From Anaerolineales bacterium (lineage in GTDB: Bacteria > Chloroflexota > Anaerolineae > Anaerolineales > E44-bin32): a DNA stretch of 7,558 nucleotides. Below are positions 1 to 6,857 of the stretch, in pieces. The translations under genes and the position numbers were made by a program. The notes beneath the pieces are model-generated. The model was not told where the DNA came from, ran no database searches, and was given only the letters and a program-made list of their open reading frames with translations. The stretch spans positions 3,212 through 10,769 of the forward strand of contig WVZH01000523.1 in the NCBI GenBank assembly GCA_011772595.1, in the 5' to 3' direction. The stretch's first letter is position 1. Each line of letters opens with the position of its first letter.

Positions 1-65
1 GTGTGCTGAACACACGCGCGAGGATGGAAATCACCCCTTGACCCACGTCCCTGGAGGAATCCTGT
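1..65 (+). other. Lead-in to nadE-like gene; possible tail of an upstream gene
   Basis: This short stretch precedes the first complete gene. Two forward frames are open at the left edge. Frame 3 stops with TGA at 39-41 (tail ...RARMEITP). Frame 2 stays open to a TGA at 89-91, inside the next gene. Either could be the end of an upstream gene, and a stop at 39-41 would leave a 24-base gap typical of an operon, but nothing here is long enough to recognise. The strong Shine-Dalgarno GGAGGA lies at 53-58, seven bases before the ATG at 66, and supports that start. Confidence 0.4.
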
Positions 66-1064
66 ATGACGATTCCGCATTGGTCGCTTGAATTTCTCGA
101 GGCAACGAACCACGGCAAGCTCTACTTGCTACTATCGAAGACGGACGCTGCGATTCATGCACTGCTGGCGCGCGATCACATTTCGGATGAACTGGTCTCC
201 CATCTCGTTCACTGGCTGCGCATTAAAGCCGCCCAGCATAAGACAAGAGGGGTGGTCGTGGGTATTTCTGGCGGGGTTGATAGCGCCACGGTAGCTGCGC
301 TGGCGAGGGGAGCTTTTCCATCCAGCAATCGATACTTCTATCTTCCCTGTCGGAGCATCGAGGAGGACGGACTGGATGCGCAACTCGTCGCCGAAGCCCT
401 CGGTATCCCATTGGAAGTCGTCGATATTAATCCTGGTTACGTCGCGATGTGCACCGCTTTGGGCGCCGATCCCGATCAAGAACCTGCTCCACTACATTTA
501 ATGAACCTCAAAGCAATGCTGCGCACAAATTTCCTCGTCTCGGTCGCTATCGCATCGAGAATGCTGGTTGCAGGCACAGGTAACCGCAGCGAGATGGAAC
601 ATACTGGGTACTTCTCATTGCGAGGCGATGGGGCATGCGACCACTACGTCCTTGGCCATTTCTTCAAAAGGCAGGTGTGCGATTTGGCGGTACTACTTGG
701 CGTTCCTGAGAAGATCGTCGCCAAACCGCCCTCACATGGTTTGCAAATATTAGCCGACGGCACCACACCTGCCGATGAGGTGGAAATGGGCATGCGTTAT
801 GCGGATGTAGAAACGTCCACGCGCCTTTTCATGGAATTCGGCCCGGATTTAGAAGCGCTTGCGAATGCTGCGAAATCGAGGTACCCGGACCGAGTTCAAC
901 AAGTGTTGGAAGCTTGCCAAAGGTTGGGAATGCGCAGTTGGATGAATCGCCACAAGACCGAACCGATGCCGATCGCTGGGTATCCCAGGAAAACAGGTCC
1001 GATTTTTGAAGAATACCCGCAGAAGTTTCCGTATCCCGACCGTTTGGAGGAGTGGCGCTGGTAG
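66..1064 (+). CDS. nadE: NAD(+) synthetase family protein (NadE-like, ammonia-dependent type)
   Basis: Family role: NadE adenylates the carboxylate of nicotinic acid adenine dinucleotide with ATP and replaces AMP with ammonia to give NAD in the cytoplasm. Seen here: 332 residues with the N-type ATP-pyrophosphatase loop SGGVDS at residues 68-73, the family motif GTGNRSE at about 170-176, GYFSLRGDG at 181-189, and LGVPEKIVAKPPSHGL at 211-226. There is no glutaminase (nitrilase) domain, so ammonia would come from outside. The protein is longer than the roughly 270 residues usual for stand-alone NadE. It has an N-terminal extension of about 35 residues and a Pro/Tyr-rich C-terminal tail (about 300-332). 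The usual GQTDEDELG-like stretch is replaced by a variant with the residues TTPADEVEMG. The ATG is chosen for its GGAGGA site seven bases upstream. The gene lies 151 bases upstream of a RiPP-type gene set on the same strand. It may be the organism's housekeeping enzyme, or a divergent paralogue recruited to the cluster as an ATP-dependent amidating enzyme; the second option is inference. Confidence 0.88.
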   Translation: MTIPHWSLEFLEATNHGKLYLLLSKTDAAIHALLARDHISDELVSHLVHWLRIKAAQHKTRGVVVGISGGVDSATVAALARGAFPSSNRYFYLPCRSIEEDGLDAQLVAEALGIPLEVVDINPGYVAMCTALGADPDQEPAPLHLMNLKAMLRTNFLVSVAIASRMLVAGTGNRSEMEHTGYFSLRGDGACDHYVLGHFFKRQVCDLAVLLGVPEKIVAKPPSHGLQILADGTTPADEVEMGMRYADVETSTRLFMEFGPDLEALANAAKSRYPDRVQQVLEACQRLGMRSWMNRHKTEPMPIAGYPRKTGPIFEEYPQKFPYPDRLEEWRW

Positions 1065-1115
1065 TCAACGCCAGTCACAATACAGGACATCGACACCTGA
1101 GCCATAGGATCCGAA

Positions 1116-1141
1116 CATGGCGCCATGCATTTTGATATGAA
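1116..1141 (+). promoter_or_regulatory. Possible operator palindrome beside a weak extended -10 motif
   Basis: CATGGCGCCATG at 1116-1127 is a perfect 12-base palindrome. Just downstream, TG at 1133-1134 is followed one base later by TATGAA at 1136-1141, a four-of-six match to an extended -10 element. A -35 box at normal spacing would fall on the left arm of the palindrome, an arrangement that fits a repressor or activator site. No good -35 sequence is present, and a palindrome this short can arise by chance, so this is a weak call. Confidence 0.2.
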
Positions 1142-1203
1142 TTAGAGGTGATTCGACAGGCCTGATCGATGGCAGCACCTGCGTGAAACAGATCACTGAA
1201 CAT

Positions 1204-1209
1204 AGGAGA
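1204..1209 (+). promoter_or_regulatory. Shine-Dalgarno AGGAGA deciding a TTG start
   Basis: AGGAGA lies six bases upstream of TTG at 1216. The upstream in-frame GTG at 1183 has no comparable site at good spacing (only GAGG at 1145-1148, far away). The TTG start yields MRILLLSPG, the hydrophobic beta-strand opening typical of cobalamin-binding radical SAM proteins. Confidence 0.7.
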
Positions 1210-1215
1210 CAGTCC

Positions 1216-2448
1216 TTGAGGATTTTATTGTTATCGCCCGGTCAACTTAAAGGATACCGCCGCTTCGATTCGAATCACCCCGTTTTCCCGATCATTTACC
1301 CTCGATTGGGAATTCGGATCTTGGCCGCGCTGACGCCCGCCTCCCATGAGGTGTCCATCATTGAGGGGGACCGAACGGAGGGGATTGATTTCGACCAGGA
1401 GGTTGACCTCGTTGGCATCTCTGTGCTGACGCCTCACGCGATCCATGCCTATCGAATCGCGGATGAATTCAGGAGCAGGAACAAGGTTGTGATCCTCGGT
1501 GGACCTCACCCAACCCTTAATGCCAGCGAAGCGAAGCGCCATGCTGATGCGGTTGTTGTGGGCGAGGCCGAACTAGTATGGCTGCCCCTGCTGCAGGATG
1601 TACAACAGGGTAATCTGAAGCCATATTACCAATCGGATGGAGCAGTGCTTTGGGATGAAATACCCTCACCGTTGAGATTGGCTTCGGATGACCAGCACTA
1701 CTCAACCGCCTTTCCAATCGAGACTGGTCGTGGTTGTCGAATTGGCTGTGAATTCTGTTTGGTGGGGGAAATGTTTGGAACTGCTTTTAATCCGCGTCCA
1801 GTTGAACAGGTGATCCAGGAAATTGAAACTGCCAAACGGCTCGTAGGTGAGGCGCCTGCGATTATTTTTTCTGAGAATCTGCTGGGGAATCCAACTCATG
1901 CAAAAGAATTCTGTAAACGAATTGCTCCGCTTCGCGTGGATTGGAGTGCAGAAGGGGATTTCTATCACTTTAGCGATGAAGAATACCTCGACCTCATCCA
2001 GCAGGCTGGCTGCTGCTTCATCTATATCGAGACCAAGATGGTCAGTCGTCGGGTAAACCCACGGCTTTATGATCTTTATGGAGAAACGATTGACGCGATT
2101 CTGAAGCGAGACATACCTCTCTCCATCAACTTTACCGTTGGATACGATGACCACGACGAAGCACTCGTCATGGACACCATAGAATTTATTAGCAAGGGTA
2201 ATATCGCACCTTATTCTTCGGCTCAGATACTTGTCCCCTGGCCGGGAACGCCTCTCTTCCAACGGCTCGAGCGGGAGGGTCGTATTCTCACGCGCAATTG
2301 GGCGAGCTACAACAATCGGAGCCTGGTTTTTCAGCCTAAAAATTTCTCAATAGAAGCATTTATGTCGATGTATCTGGAATTACAGAAGCAGCTGCGAGTC
2401 TTAAAACTTATGGCCATTCCCTCCGTGAGCGGGGTAAAAGGATCATGA
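1216..2448 (+). CDS. B12-binding domain-containing radical SAM protein
   Basis: Class B radical SAM enzymes use a [4Fe-4S] cluster, S-adenosylmethionine and cobalamin, often to methylate unactivated carbons; relatives act in RiPP pathways such as polytheonamide. From the TTG start the protein has 410 residues (421 from the GTG at 1183). Residues 1 to about 140 form a Rossmann-like cobalamin-binding region: MRILLLSPG at the N-terminus, VDLVGISVLTPHAIHAYRIA at about 63-82, and VVILGGPHPT at 91-100. The short helix lacks an obvious DxHxxG motif, so cobalamin may be bound without a protein histidine ligand. The cluster-binding CxxxCxxC is Cys174, Cys178 and Cys181 in GRGCRIGCEFC. The downstream TIM-barrel strands are recognisable (IIFSENLLGNP at about 216-226, AGCCFIYIE at about 264-272, LVPWPGTPLF near 339-348). 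TTG is preferred because of the AGGAGA site six bases upstream. The gene overlaps the TfuA gene by four bases (ATGA), so the two are probably translationally coupled. The tailoring role is inferred from context; methylation is likely but not shown. Confidence 0.92.
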   Translation: MRILLLSPGQLKGYRRFDSNHPVFPIIYPRLGIRILAALTPASHEVSIIEGDRTEGIDFDQEVDLVGISVLTPHAIHAYRIADEFRSRNKVVILGGPHPTLNASEAKRHADAVVVGEAELVWLPLLQDVQQGNLKPYYQSDGAVLWDEIPSPLRLASDDQHYSTAFPIETGRGCRIGCEFCLVGEMFGTAFNPRPVEQVIQEIETAKRLVGEAPAIIFSENLLGNPTHAKEFCKRIAPLRVDWSAEGDFYHFSDEEYLDLIQQAGCCFIYIETKMVSRRVNPRLYDLYGETIDAILKRDIPLSINFTVGYDDHDEALVMDTIEFISKGNIAPYSSAQILVPWPGTPLFQRLEREGRILTRNWASYNNRSLVFQPKNFSIEAFMSMYLELQKQLRVLKLMAIPSVSGVKGS

Positions 2449-3827
2449 CCGCAGTAAAACCGGTGGTAGTCTTTCTAGGGCCCTCACTTCCGCGCCATGA
2501 AGCGGCTGAAATCCTGGACGCGGATTACCGTGCTCCTGCCCGCATGGGAGATATTCACTGTGTTATGGCTTTTGGTGTGAAAACCATCATTTTGATCGAT
2601 GGTTTATTCAACGGGGTTCCATCGATTTGGCACCGCGAGATTCTCGATGCCTTGTGCGAGGGGATCCGTGTTCTGGGCGCCTCGAGCATGGGAGCTTTGA
2701 GAGCCGCTGAACTTCATCGCTTTGGGATGGAGGGATACGGTACGGTTTTTGAATGGTATCGTGACGGTCTTCTTGACAGCGATGATGAGGTCGCACTCAT
2801 TCATGGCCCAGAAGAAACAGGCTTTCATCCTCTTTCCGAGCCATTGGTTAACATTCGGGCTACCCTTAGCCAGGCGCTTGAGGCAGGTTGTATCAACTCG
2901 GATCAAGCTCATCAGGTCATCCAATATGCCCGACAGCTTTATTACCCAGAGAGATCTTATGGCAGATTGTTGGCCAGCCCGGTTGTGAAAGAGTGGTCAG
3001 AGGAGCAACGGTGTGCGTTGACCCGCTATATTGACCAAAAACGTGTGGACATCAAACGGCTCGATGCTGTCGGTGTATTGAAATACTGTTCCGAAAGCAA
3101 TGGAATGCCCAAAGTGGAGCGGGATGGACGCCCTCAACGGCCGGTATATATGCAGTGGGAGCTGGGACCCACTTTACGGGCGACGTTGCATGGAAGGCGT
3201 GGTTCTATCGCCGGGGTGCATGTCTTGGAGGAGGTGCAGAAGGATTCTGCCCGCGTTTCCGCGATGTGGGCGAAATTATCCCGGCAATTTTTCATCCTGA
3301 GGTGGGCAGAACAAAATGAGGTGTCCTGTCCCCCGGATTATCTGAACTCCTATTCGCAGCATTGGAAGGAGCAGCATGGCGTAGATGACGAGGGAAGTTG
3401 GTTGCGCGCCAACGGCTTGATGTTCGAAACCTATAAAAGACTGCTTGAAGAGCGGGCATTAATTCAATGGATCTCTGACCAGAATCCAATGGAATTCGGT
3501 GTCGAGTGCAGCCTTGAACGGCAAACGCGAGATTCCCGAGCGCGCAGCTACGTTTTGGCATGGCTTCAACAAAATGGCATCGTTCCTCCTGCGGATGTTG
3601 AAGGTCCTCTAGCGAATGATGGAGGGGTCAATTCACAAGAAAATCTAGATGCCCGTGTGCGGGTGGATGAACGCCTGGATGCACACGAGGTGGTGACGTG
3701 GGCCGAAAAACAAGGCCCGTTGTATTTTGGATTGCCCTGGAGTTTTGAGGTGGCCTGGTTGAGAGAATTGCAGATCACTGGACGGGCCGCGGAAATTGCG
3801 GAGATGATCATCGACGAGGGCGGATGA
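2445..3827 (+). CDS. TfuA-domain protein with long C-terminal extension (YcaO partner)
   Basis: TfuA proteins pair with YcaO enzymes. They are needed for backbone thioamidation (methyl-coenzyme M reductase glycine, thioviridamide-type peptides) and were first named in trifolitoxin production. Residues 1 to about 215 match this domain: VVVFLGPSL at 7-15, the hydrophobic strand TIILIDGLFNGVPSIWHREIL at 47-67, GASSMGALRAAEL at 78-90, the motif FGMEGYGTVFEWYRDG at 93-108, and HPLSEPLVNIR at 128-138. TfuA domains alone run to a little over 200 residues, whereas this protein has 460. Residues about 220-460 are unexplained. Within them, residues 275-346 look helical, with a WLRANGL...YKRLLEERAL pattern loosely like the SurA/peptidyl-prolyl isomerase chaperone helices of some peptide-maturation proteins; this is low-confidence inference. 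The start ATG overlaps the preceding stop, and the last four bases overlap the YcaO gene, as expected for subunits made together. Confidence 0.9.
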   Translation: MTAVKPVVVFLGPSLPRHEAAEILDADYRAPARMGDIHCVMAFGVKTIILIDGLFNGVPSIWHREILDALCEGIRVLGASSMGALRAAELHRFGMEGYGTVFEWYRDGLLDSDDEVALIHGPEETGFHPLSEPLVNIRATLSQALEAGCINSDQAHQVIQYARQLYYPERSYGRLLASPVVKEWSEEQRCALTRYIDQKRVDIKRLDAVGVLKYCSESNGMPKVERDGRPQRPVYMQWELGPTLRATLHGRRGSIAGVHVLEEVQKDSARVSAMWAKLSRQFFILRWAEQNEVSCPPDYLNSYSQHWKEQHGVDDEGSWLRANGLMFETYKRLLEERALIQWISDQNPMEFGVECSLERQTRDSRARSYVLAWLQQNGIVPPADVEGPLANDGGVNSQENLDARVRVDERLDAHEVVTWAEKQGPLYFGLPWSFEVAWLRELQITGRAAEIAEMIIDEGG

Positions 3828-5005
3828 CGATACTTGAAGTGAGGACGGCGTCTCTTCCCAAGGGATATAAAAACGGGACTCACCGTCTTACAACGCCGGA
3901 CGAGACCCTGGCGCGCGTGGAACCTCATGTAGAAACCATGCTTGTCACTCGCTGCGCGGATGTCACCGGTCTCGATCGCCTCGGGATTCCGGTCTTCTGT
4001 GCGATCCGGCCGAAGGGCGAGATCCTGCAATTGGCTAATGGAAAGGGTCCAACCCCCGGCAATGCGAAGGTCTCGGCGCTCATGGAGGCGCTTGAGCACT
4101 ATCATGCGGAGAATCCGGATTCGAATCTGAGGCGCACGAGTTACCTTGCCCTCCGACGAGATGGACATGCCGCACTTCAACCTGCTTCCCTTCCATTGTA
4201 TGACACTGCGACGTATTTCAGTCCGGCGTACGTCCTGGATTGGGTGATGGCCAGGAACATCATGGACGAGGAAGAAATGTGGCTGCCGGCATGTGCAGCA
4301 TATATTCGTCCGCCAATGCTCTTCACTCTCTCAACCAATGGTCTTGCGAGTGGCAACCATTTTGTCGAGGCAACGTTACACGGTCTTTACGAAGTCATCG
4401 AACGCGACGCCATCTCGCGCCTTTTCGTGGATGGCAGGCTTCGCTTGACGCGAACCAATTGTAAGGTGATCGACCCAGGCACAATCTGCGATTCGGACGT
4501 TCATTCACTCGTGGTCAAATTGCAACGTGCTCAGATAAAACTCGTGTTGATCTGGATCGAGAGCTGCATCGCAATGAACACGTTCTGGGCCATCCTGCTA
4601 GATCAAAATCCGACAAGTTACGCTACGGTCATTCACTTCGGCTCAGGTGCGCATCTGAGCCACTCTGTAGCCGCTATCCGGGCGATTACGGAAGCCGCTC
4701 AGGCACGCTTGACGTACATCCATGGAGCGCGTGAAAACGTTGTAGGGAAGATCCAATCGCCTTCAATCGAGTTGATTAAAAGAGTCTATTCTTTCTTCGA
4801 CCAACTCGAGTGCGATCGCGACTGGCAATGCCTGCATGATCTCGCAGACGAAGATCTGGCTCAGGACTATCATTTCATTTTGACGTCTCTGCGCGTGGCG
4901 GGTTATCGGCAGGCTTACCGGGTGGATATGACGCGGGCTCCCTTCAACATTCCGGTGATCAAGATCTTCGTGCCCGGCTTACAAATAAGGTCGGGCTTGT
5001 TCTGA
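3824..5005 (+). CDS. YcaO-family ATP-dependent peptide-modifying enzyme (TfuA type)
   Basis: YcaO enzymes use ATP to activate peptide backbone amides by phosphorylation. With TfuA they are known to give thioamides; with a cyclodehydratase partner they give azolines. The 393-residue protein keeps the nucleotide-binding motifs: S84, E88 and E91 in SALMEALEHYHAE (SxxxExxE); E190, E193 and R194 in LYEVIERDAISR (ExxER); and the later AITEAAQARLTYIHGARE helix at about 287-304. The C-terminal region ends IPVIKIFVPGLQIRSGLF, close after the family's PGL motif. It lacks the proline-rich PxPxP tail typical of azoline-forming YcaO proteins, so the sequence and the overlapping TfuA gene both favour thioamidation. 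No E1-like or ocin-ThiF cyclodehydratase partner is visible in the window. The ATG overlaps the TfuA stop (ATGA), with GAGGG just upstream. The exact substrate residue is unknown without the precursor. Confidence 0.94.
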   Translation: MTILEVRTASLPKGYKNGTHRLTTPDETLARVEPHVETMLVTRCADVTGLDRLGIPVFCAIRPKGEILQLANGKGPTPGNAKVSALMEALEHYHAENPDSNLRRTSYLALRRDGHAALQPASLPLYDTATYFSPAYVLDWVMARNIMDEEEMWLPACAAYIRPPMLFTLSTNGLASGNHFVEATLHGLYEVIERDAISRLFVDGRLRLTRTNCKVIDPGTICDSDVHSLVVKLQRAQIKLVLIWIESCIAMNTFWAILLDQNPTSYATVIHFGSGAHLSHSVAAIRAITEAAQARLTYIHGARENVVGKIQSPSIELIKRVYSFFDQLECDRDWQCLHDLADEDLAQDYHFILTSLRVAGYRQAYRVDMTRAPFNIPVIKIFVPGLQIRSGLF

Positions 5006-5026
5006 GACAACACTGAGGACCGGTCT

Positions 5027-6202
5027 ATGAATCGGCGAGAACGACGTTCAAAAGTACTACTCGAGCATGGCGCCGGACTTGACGCAGCCGCGGAATTGCT
5101 CAGTTACAATGCGAACCCGTATCAGCGCGGCCAACTCAAACGAATGCCACACTTCCCCCTGGAATCAGAGATGCATGTGGCGGCATGGGATCGCTATTCA
5201 AAAGCCGTGCAGGAATCAGGCATTTTCGATGTGTTGCGGACACGTCTGCCGCAGTTGGCTTTTCCCATTCGTGAGGGGATCAGCCAGACCCCGGGGTACG
5301 TGGCTGCTACACGTCGTGGTATGTCGGTGGATTTGATTCCGGAAGCGACTGGATTGCCCTTGAAGCGATCGAAGGACCTGCGCCTGGTAATCCACCAAAG
5401 CCTTGCCGGCGAGATTCCGATCCTCGTCACAGCTCACCGGCAGGATTTCGAAGCCCTGGTCCAGGCCTTCACCAGACGGAACGAGCCAGAAACGATCCCC
5501 GCTTCGATGGGTGCGTGCATTGTTTCGGGTTTTATCAATTGGGATAGGATTCGCGAGCTCCGTCGTCTCTGGGAAGAAGAGGGCTTTTCTGATCGTTCCG
5601 AGGCCGGCTGGATGGAAGAATTCCGGCTTCGTATCATGCCCCACAAGGAATTGTATCAAGACCGCTTTATCGTGCTGAGCGACGGGCCTTATAGCAACGT
5701 GCCTGCAAAGAAGATGGGCTTCAAGGATGGACAATGGCGAGATCTCTCGGTGAACCTTCGATTGGAGCATGAGTGCACGCATTACCTCACGCGCCGCCTT
5801 TTCTCCTCGATGCGCAATAATCTGCTGGATGAGTTGCTCGCGGATTATCATGCGATCGTCGCCGCTGCGGGGCGCTATCGTGCAGATTGGGCTTTGCTTT
5901 TCCTTGGCTTGGAGAATTTTCCTGACTACCGTGAAGGTGGCAGATTTGAGAACTATTGCGGCGACCCTCCTCTCTCGGAAGAAGCCACGTTAGTTCTGCA
6001 GAAGCTTGTGAGGGATGCGGTTGAAAATCTGGAGCATTTTGATTATACGCATGCCGAAGAGCTTGTAACGAAGGATGCTCAAGGCCAATTGATCCTTGTG
6101 TTGGCACGATTAACGCTGGAAGAGCTCGCCTGTGAGGAGATCGACGCGCATGTTCAACGAGCCCGGAGTGAAGGTTCTTCGCAAGAGGAGAAGCAATCAT
6201 GA
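5027..6202 (+). CDS. Unrecognised protein with gluzincin-like HExxH...ExxxD motif
   Basis: I do not recognise a named family for this 391-residue protein. It has no signal peptide or membrane segment and appears cytoplasmic. The notable region is LRLEHECTHYLTRR at about 244-257, containing HExxH (His248, Glu249, His252). Sixteen residues later comes Glu269 in LLDELLADY, with Asp273 four residues further on. HExxH followed by ExxxD is the zinc-binding and supporting pattern of gluzincin metallopeptidases such as thermolysin, although the spacing here is slightly shorter than usual. The following segment (GRYRADWALLFLGLENFPDYREGG, seen in parts around 282-305) is dense in conserved-looking aromatic and charged residues. 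GAGGA at 5014-5018 lies eight bases before the ATG, and the gene ends overlapping the secretion gene by four bases. Between YcaO and export genes, a peptide-processing or modifying role is plausible. A non-peptidase role using the metal site, or a degenerate site, is equally possible. Confidence 0.88.
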   Translation: MNRRERRSKVLLEHGAGLDAAAELLSYNANPYQRGQLKRMPHFPLESEMHVAAWDRYSKAVQESGIFDVLRTRLPQLAFPIREGISQTPGYVAATRRGMSVDLIPEATGLPLKRSKDLRLVIHQSLAGEIPILVTAHRQDFEALVQAFTRRNEPETIPASMGACIVSGFINWDRIRELRRLWEEEGFSDRSEAGWMEEFRLRIMPHKELYQDRFIVLSDGPYSNVPAKKMGFKDGQWRDLSVNLRLEHECTHYLTRRLFSSMRNNLLDELLADYHAIVAAAGRYRADWALLFLGLENFPDYREGGRFENYCGDPPLSEEATLVLQKLVRDAVENLEHFDYTHAEELVTKDAQGQLILVLARLTLEELACEEIDAHVQRARSEGSSQEEKQS

Positions 6203-6795
6203 GTCAGCGACTTTTTCGTCGGAAGGCTTTAGAGAAGCTAGCCTCACCTGAAAGATTGGACCAATTAATGAGCATCACGACGGTGCGAGGGTGGCTCGCG
6301 CTCCTCGCTCTGGGGAGCCTGATCGTCGCGATTGGGATTTGGGGTTTCTTTGCCAAAATCCCAACGACGATTTCGGGGGAAGGGATCCTGCGCTCCAGCG
6401 ATCAAGATATGAGCAGCTTGGAGGGTGTACTTTATGTGTCGGTATGGGATGGTATGAGGGTACAACCTGGAATGGTCGCGAAAATATCTCCAGTAACTGT
6501 TGTGAAAGAGGAGCATGGACTGCTATTGGGCCGTGTGGCTTCCGTGGAACGCACAGCATCGACCTACGAGCAGATGCTCTTCGCATTGGGTAACGATACG
6601 CTCGTGCAGACCCTTGCTTCTTCAGGGAATTTGATCGAGATACGCGTGGACCTCGAAGTGGATGAGAAAACGCCCTCAGGTTATCGCTGGACGTCAGTTC
6701 AGGGTCCTCCCACGCCGGTGCAGAATGGTACGATTTGCAGCGGCGTCATCGTCATAGCCGAACAGCGTCCCGTCGAACTGGTGTTCTCTCGATAG
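6199..6795 (+). CDS. Short NHLM/NHLP-type HlyD-like secretion protein lacking the hairpin
   Basis: This appears to be the membrane-fusion (HlyD-like) accessory protein of an NHLP bacteriocin exporter, sitting in the inner membrane beside the ABC transporter. Seen: basic N-terminus with [11 protein letters not shown] at about 14-24, one transmembrane segment at about 31-51, then [11 protein letters not shown] at 54-64. The C-terminal domain matches what I recall of NHLM secretion proteins: [16 protein letters not shown] at 77-92, [12 protein letters not shown] at 96-107, TPSGYRWTS at 158-166, GPPTPV at 169-174, and EQRPVELVF at 188-196. At 198 residues it is much shorter than the usual 270-420. 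It passes directly from GEGIL to the C-terminal domain, without the lipoyl motif and coiled-coil hairpin that normally lie between. There is no frameshift evidence, because the frame is continuous. AGAGGAG at 6184-6190 and a four-base overlap with the upstream stop support the ATG. Confidence 0.87.
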   Translation: MSQRLFRRKALEKLASPERLDQLMSITTVRGWLALLALGSLIVAIGIWGFFAKIPTTISGEGILRSSDQDMSSLEGVLYVSVWDGMRVQPGMVAKISPVTVVKEEHGLLLGRVASVERTASTYEQMLFALGNDTLVQTLASSGNLIEIRVDLEVDEKTPSGYRWTSVQGPPTPVQNGTICSGVIVIAEQRPVELVFSR

Positions 6796-6857
6796 CAAGA
6801 ACGCGCCGGCCTGTTAGAACCAGGCAAGGCAAAGGATTGATTGGCGAGGGTTGCGAA
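6796..6857 (+). other. Short spacer with weak hairpin and RBS before the exporter gene
   Basis: This 62-base spacer has no room for a precursor peptide gene. A five-pair inverted repeat, GCCTG (6809-6813) with CAGGC (6821-6825), has a seven-base loop and no T-run after it, so it is not a terminator. GAGGG at 6846-6850, seven bases before the ATG at 6858, sets the start of the transporter gene. Confidence 0.5.

Larger units (their letters stand above)
1065..1215. other. Intergenic gap between nadE-like gene and radical SAM gene
   Basis: This is the only non-coding stretch above 100 bases in the window. I found no RNA gene, no convincing small open reading frame (the forward ATGs at 1117, 1128 and 1169 reach stops within eight codons) and no hairpin followed by a T-run. 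It contains the palindrome at 1116-1127, a weak extended -10-like motif at 1133-1141, and the ribosome-binding site at 1204-1209. It may hold a promoter separating the nadE-like gene from the operon that follows, but no matching -35 box is visible. Confidence 0.6.

Noticed and set aside
38..67. TTGACC with TGTATG about 18 bases downstream as a promoter
   Set aside because: The -10 would overlap the ATG and place the transcript start inside the gene, which is incompatible with using the strong Shine-Dalgarno site at 53-58.
66..1064. LarE/ThiI-like sulfur-inserting ATP-pyrophosphatase supplying sulfur for thioamidation
   Set aside because: The SGGVDS loop alone would allow this, but GTGNRSE, the GYFSLRGDG region and KPPSHGL are NadE-type motifs. 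No sulfur-carrying cysteine motif was recognised.
1702..2262. Reverse-strand open frame of 186 codons inside the radical SAM gene
   Set aside because: It is antisense to a confidently identified enzyme, and its translation shows no family motif.
3566..4180. Reverse-strand open frame of 204 codons across the TfuA/YcaO junction
   Set aside because: It lies opposite two well-supported genes, has a composition typical of an antisense shadow (rich in Arg, Ser and Pro), and shows no recognisable domain.
4960..5026. Frameshift truncating the YcaO C-terminus
   Set aside because: The protein ends abruptly after PGLQ, but the other frames after the stop do not continue a recognisable family tail. A ribosome-binding site for the next gene follows directly, so the short end is probably genuine.
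5216..5851. Reverse-strand open frame of 211 codons inside the HExxH protein gene
   Set aside because: It is fully antisense to a gene with good start signals and operon overlap. No domain or ribosome-binding evidence supports it.
6809..6825. Inverted repeat GCCTG/CAGGC as a terminator
   Set aside because: The stem is only five pairs with no T-run, and the operon clearly continues into the transporter gene.
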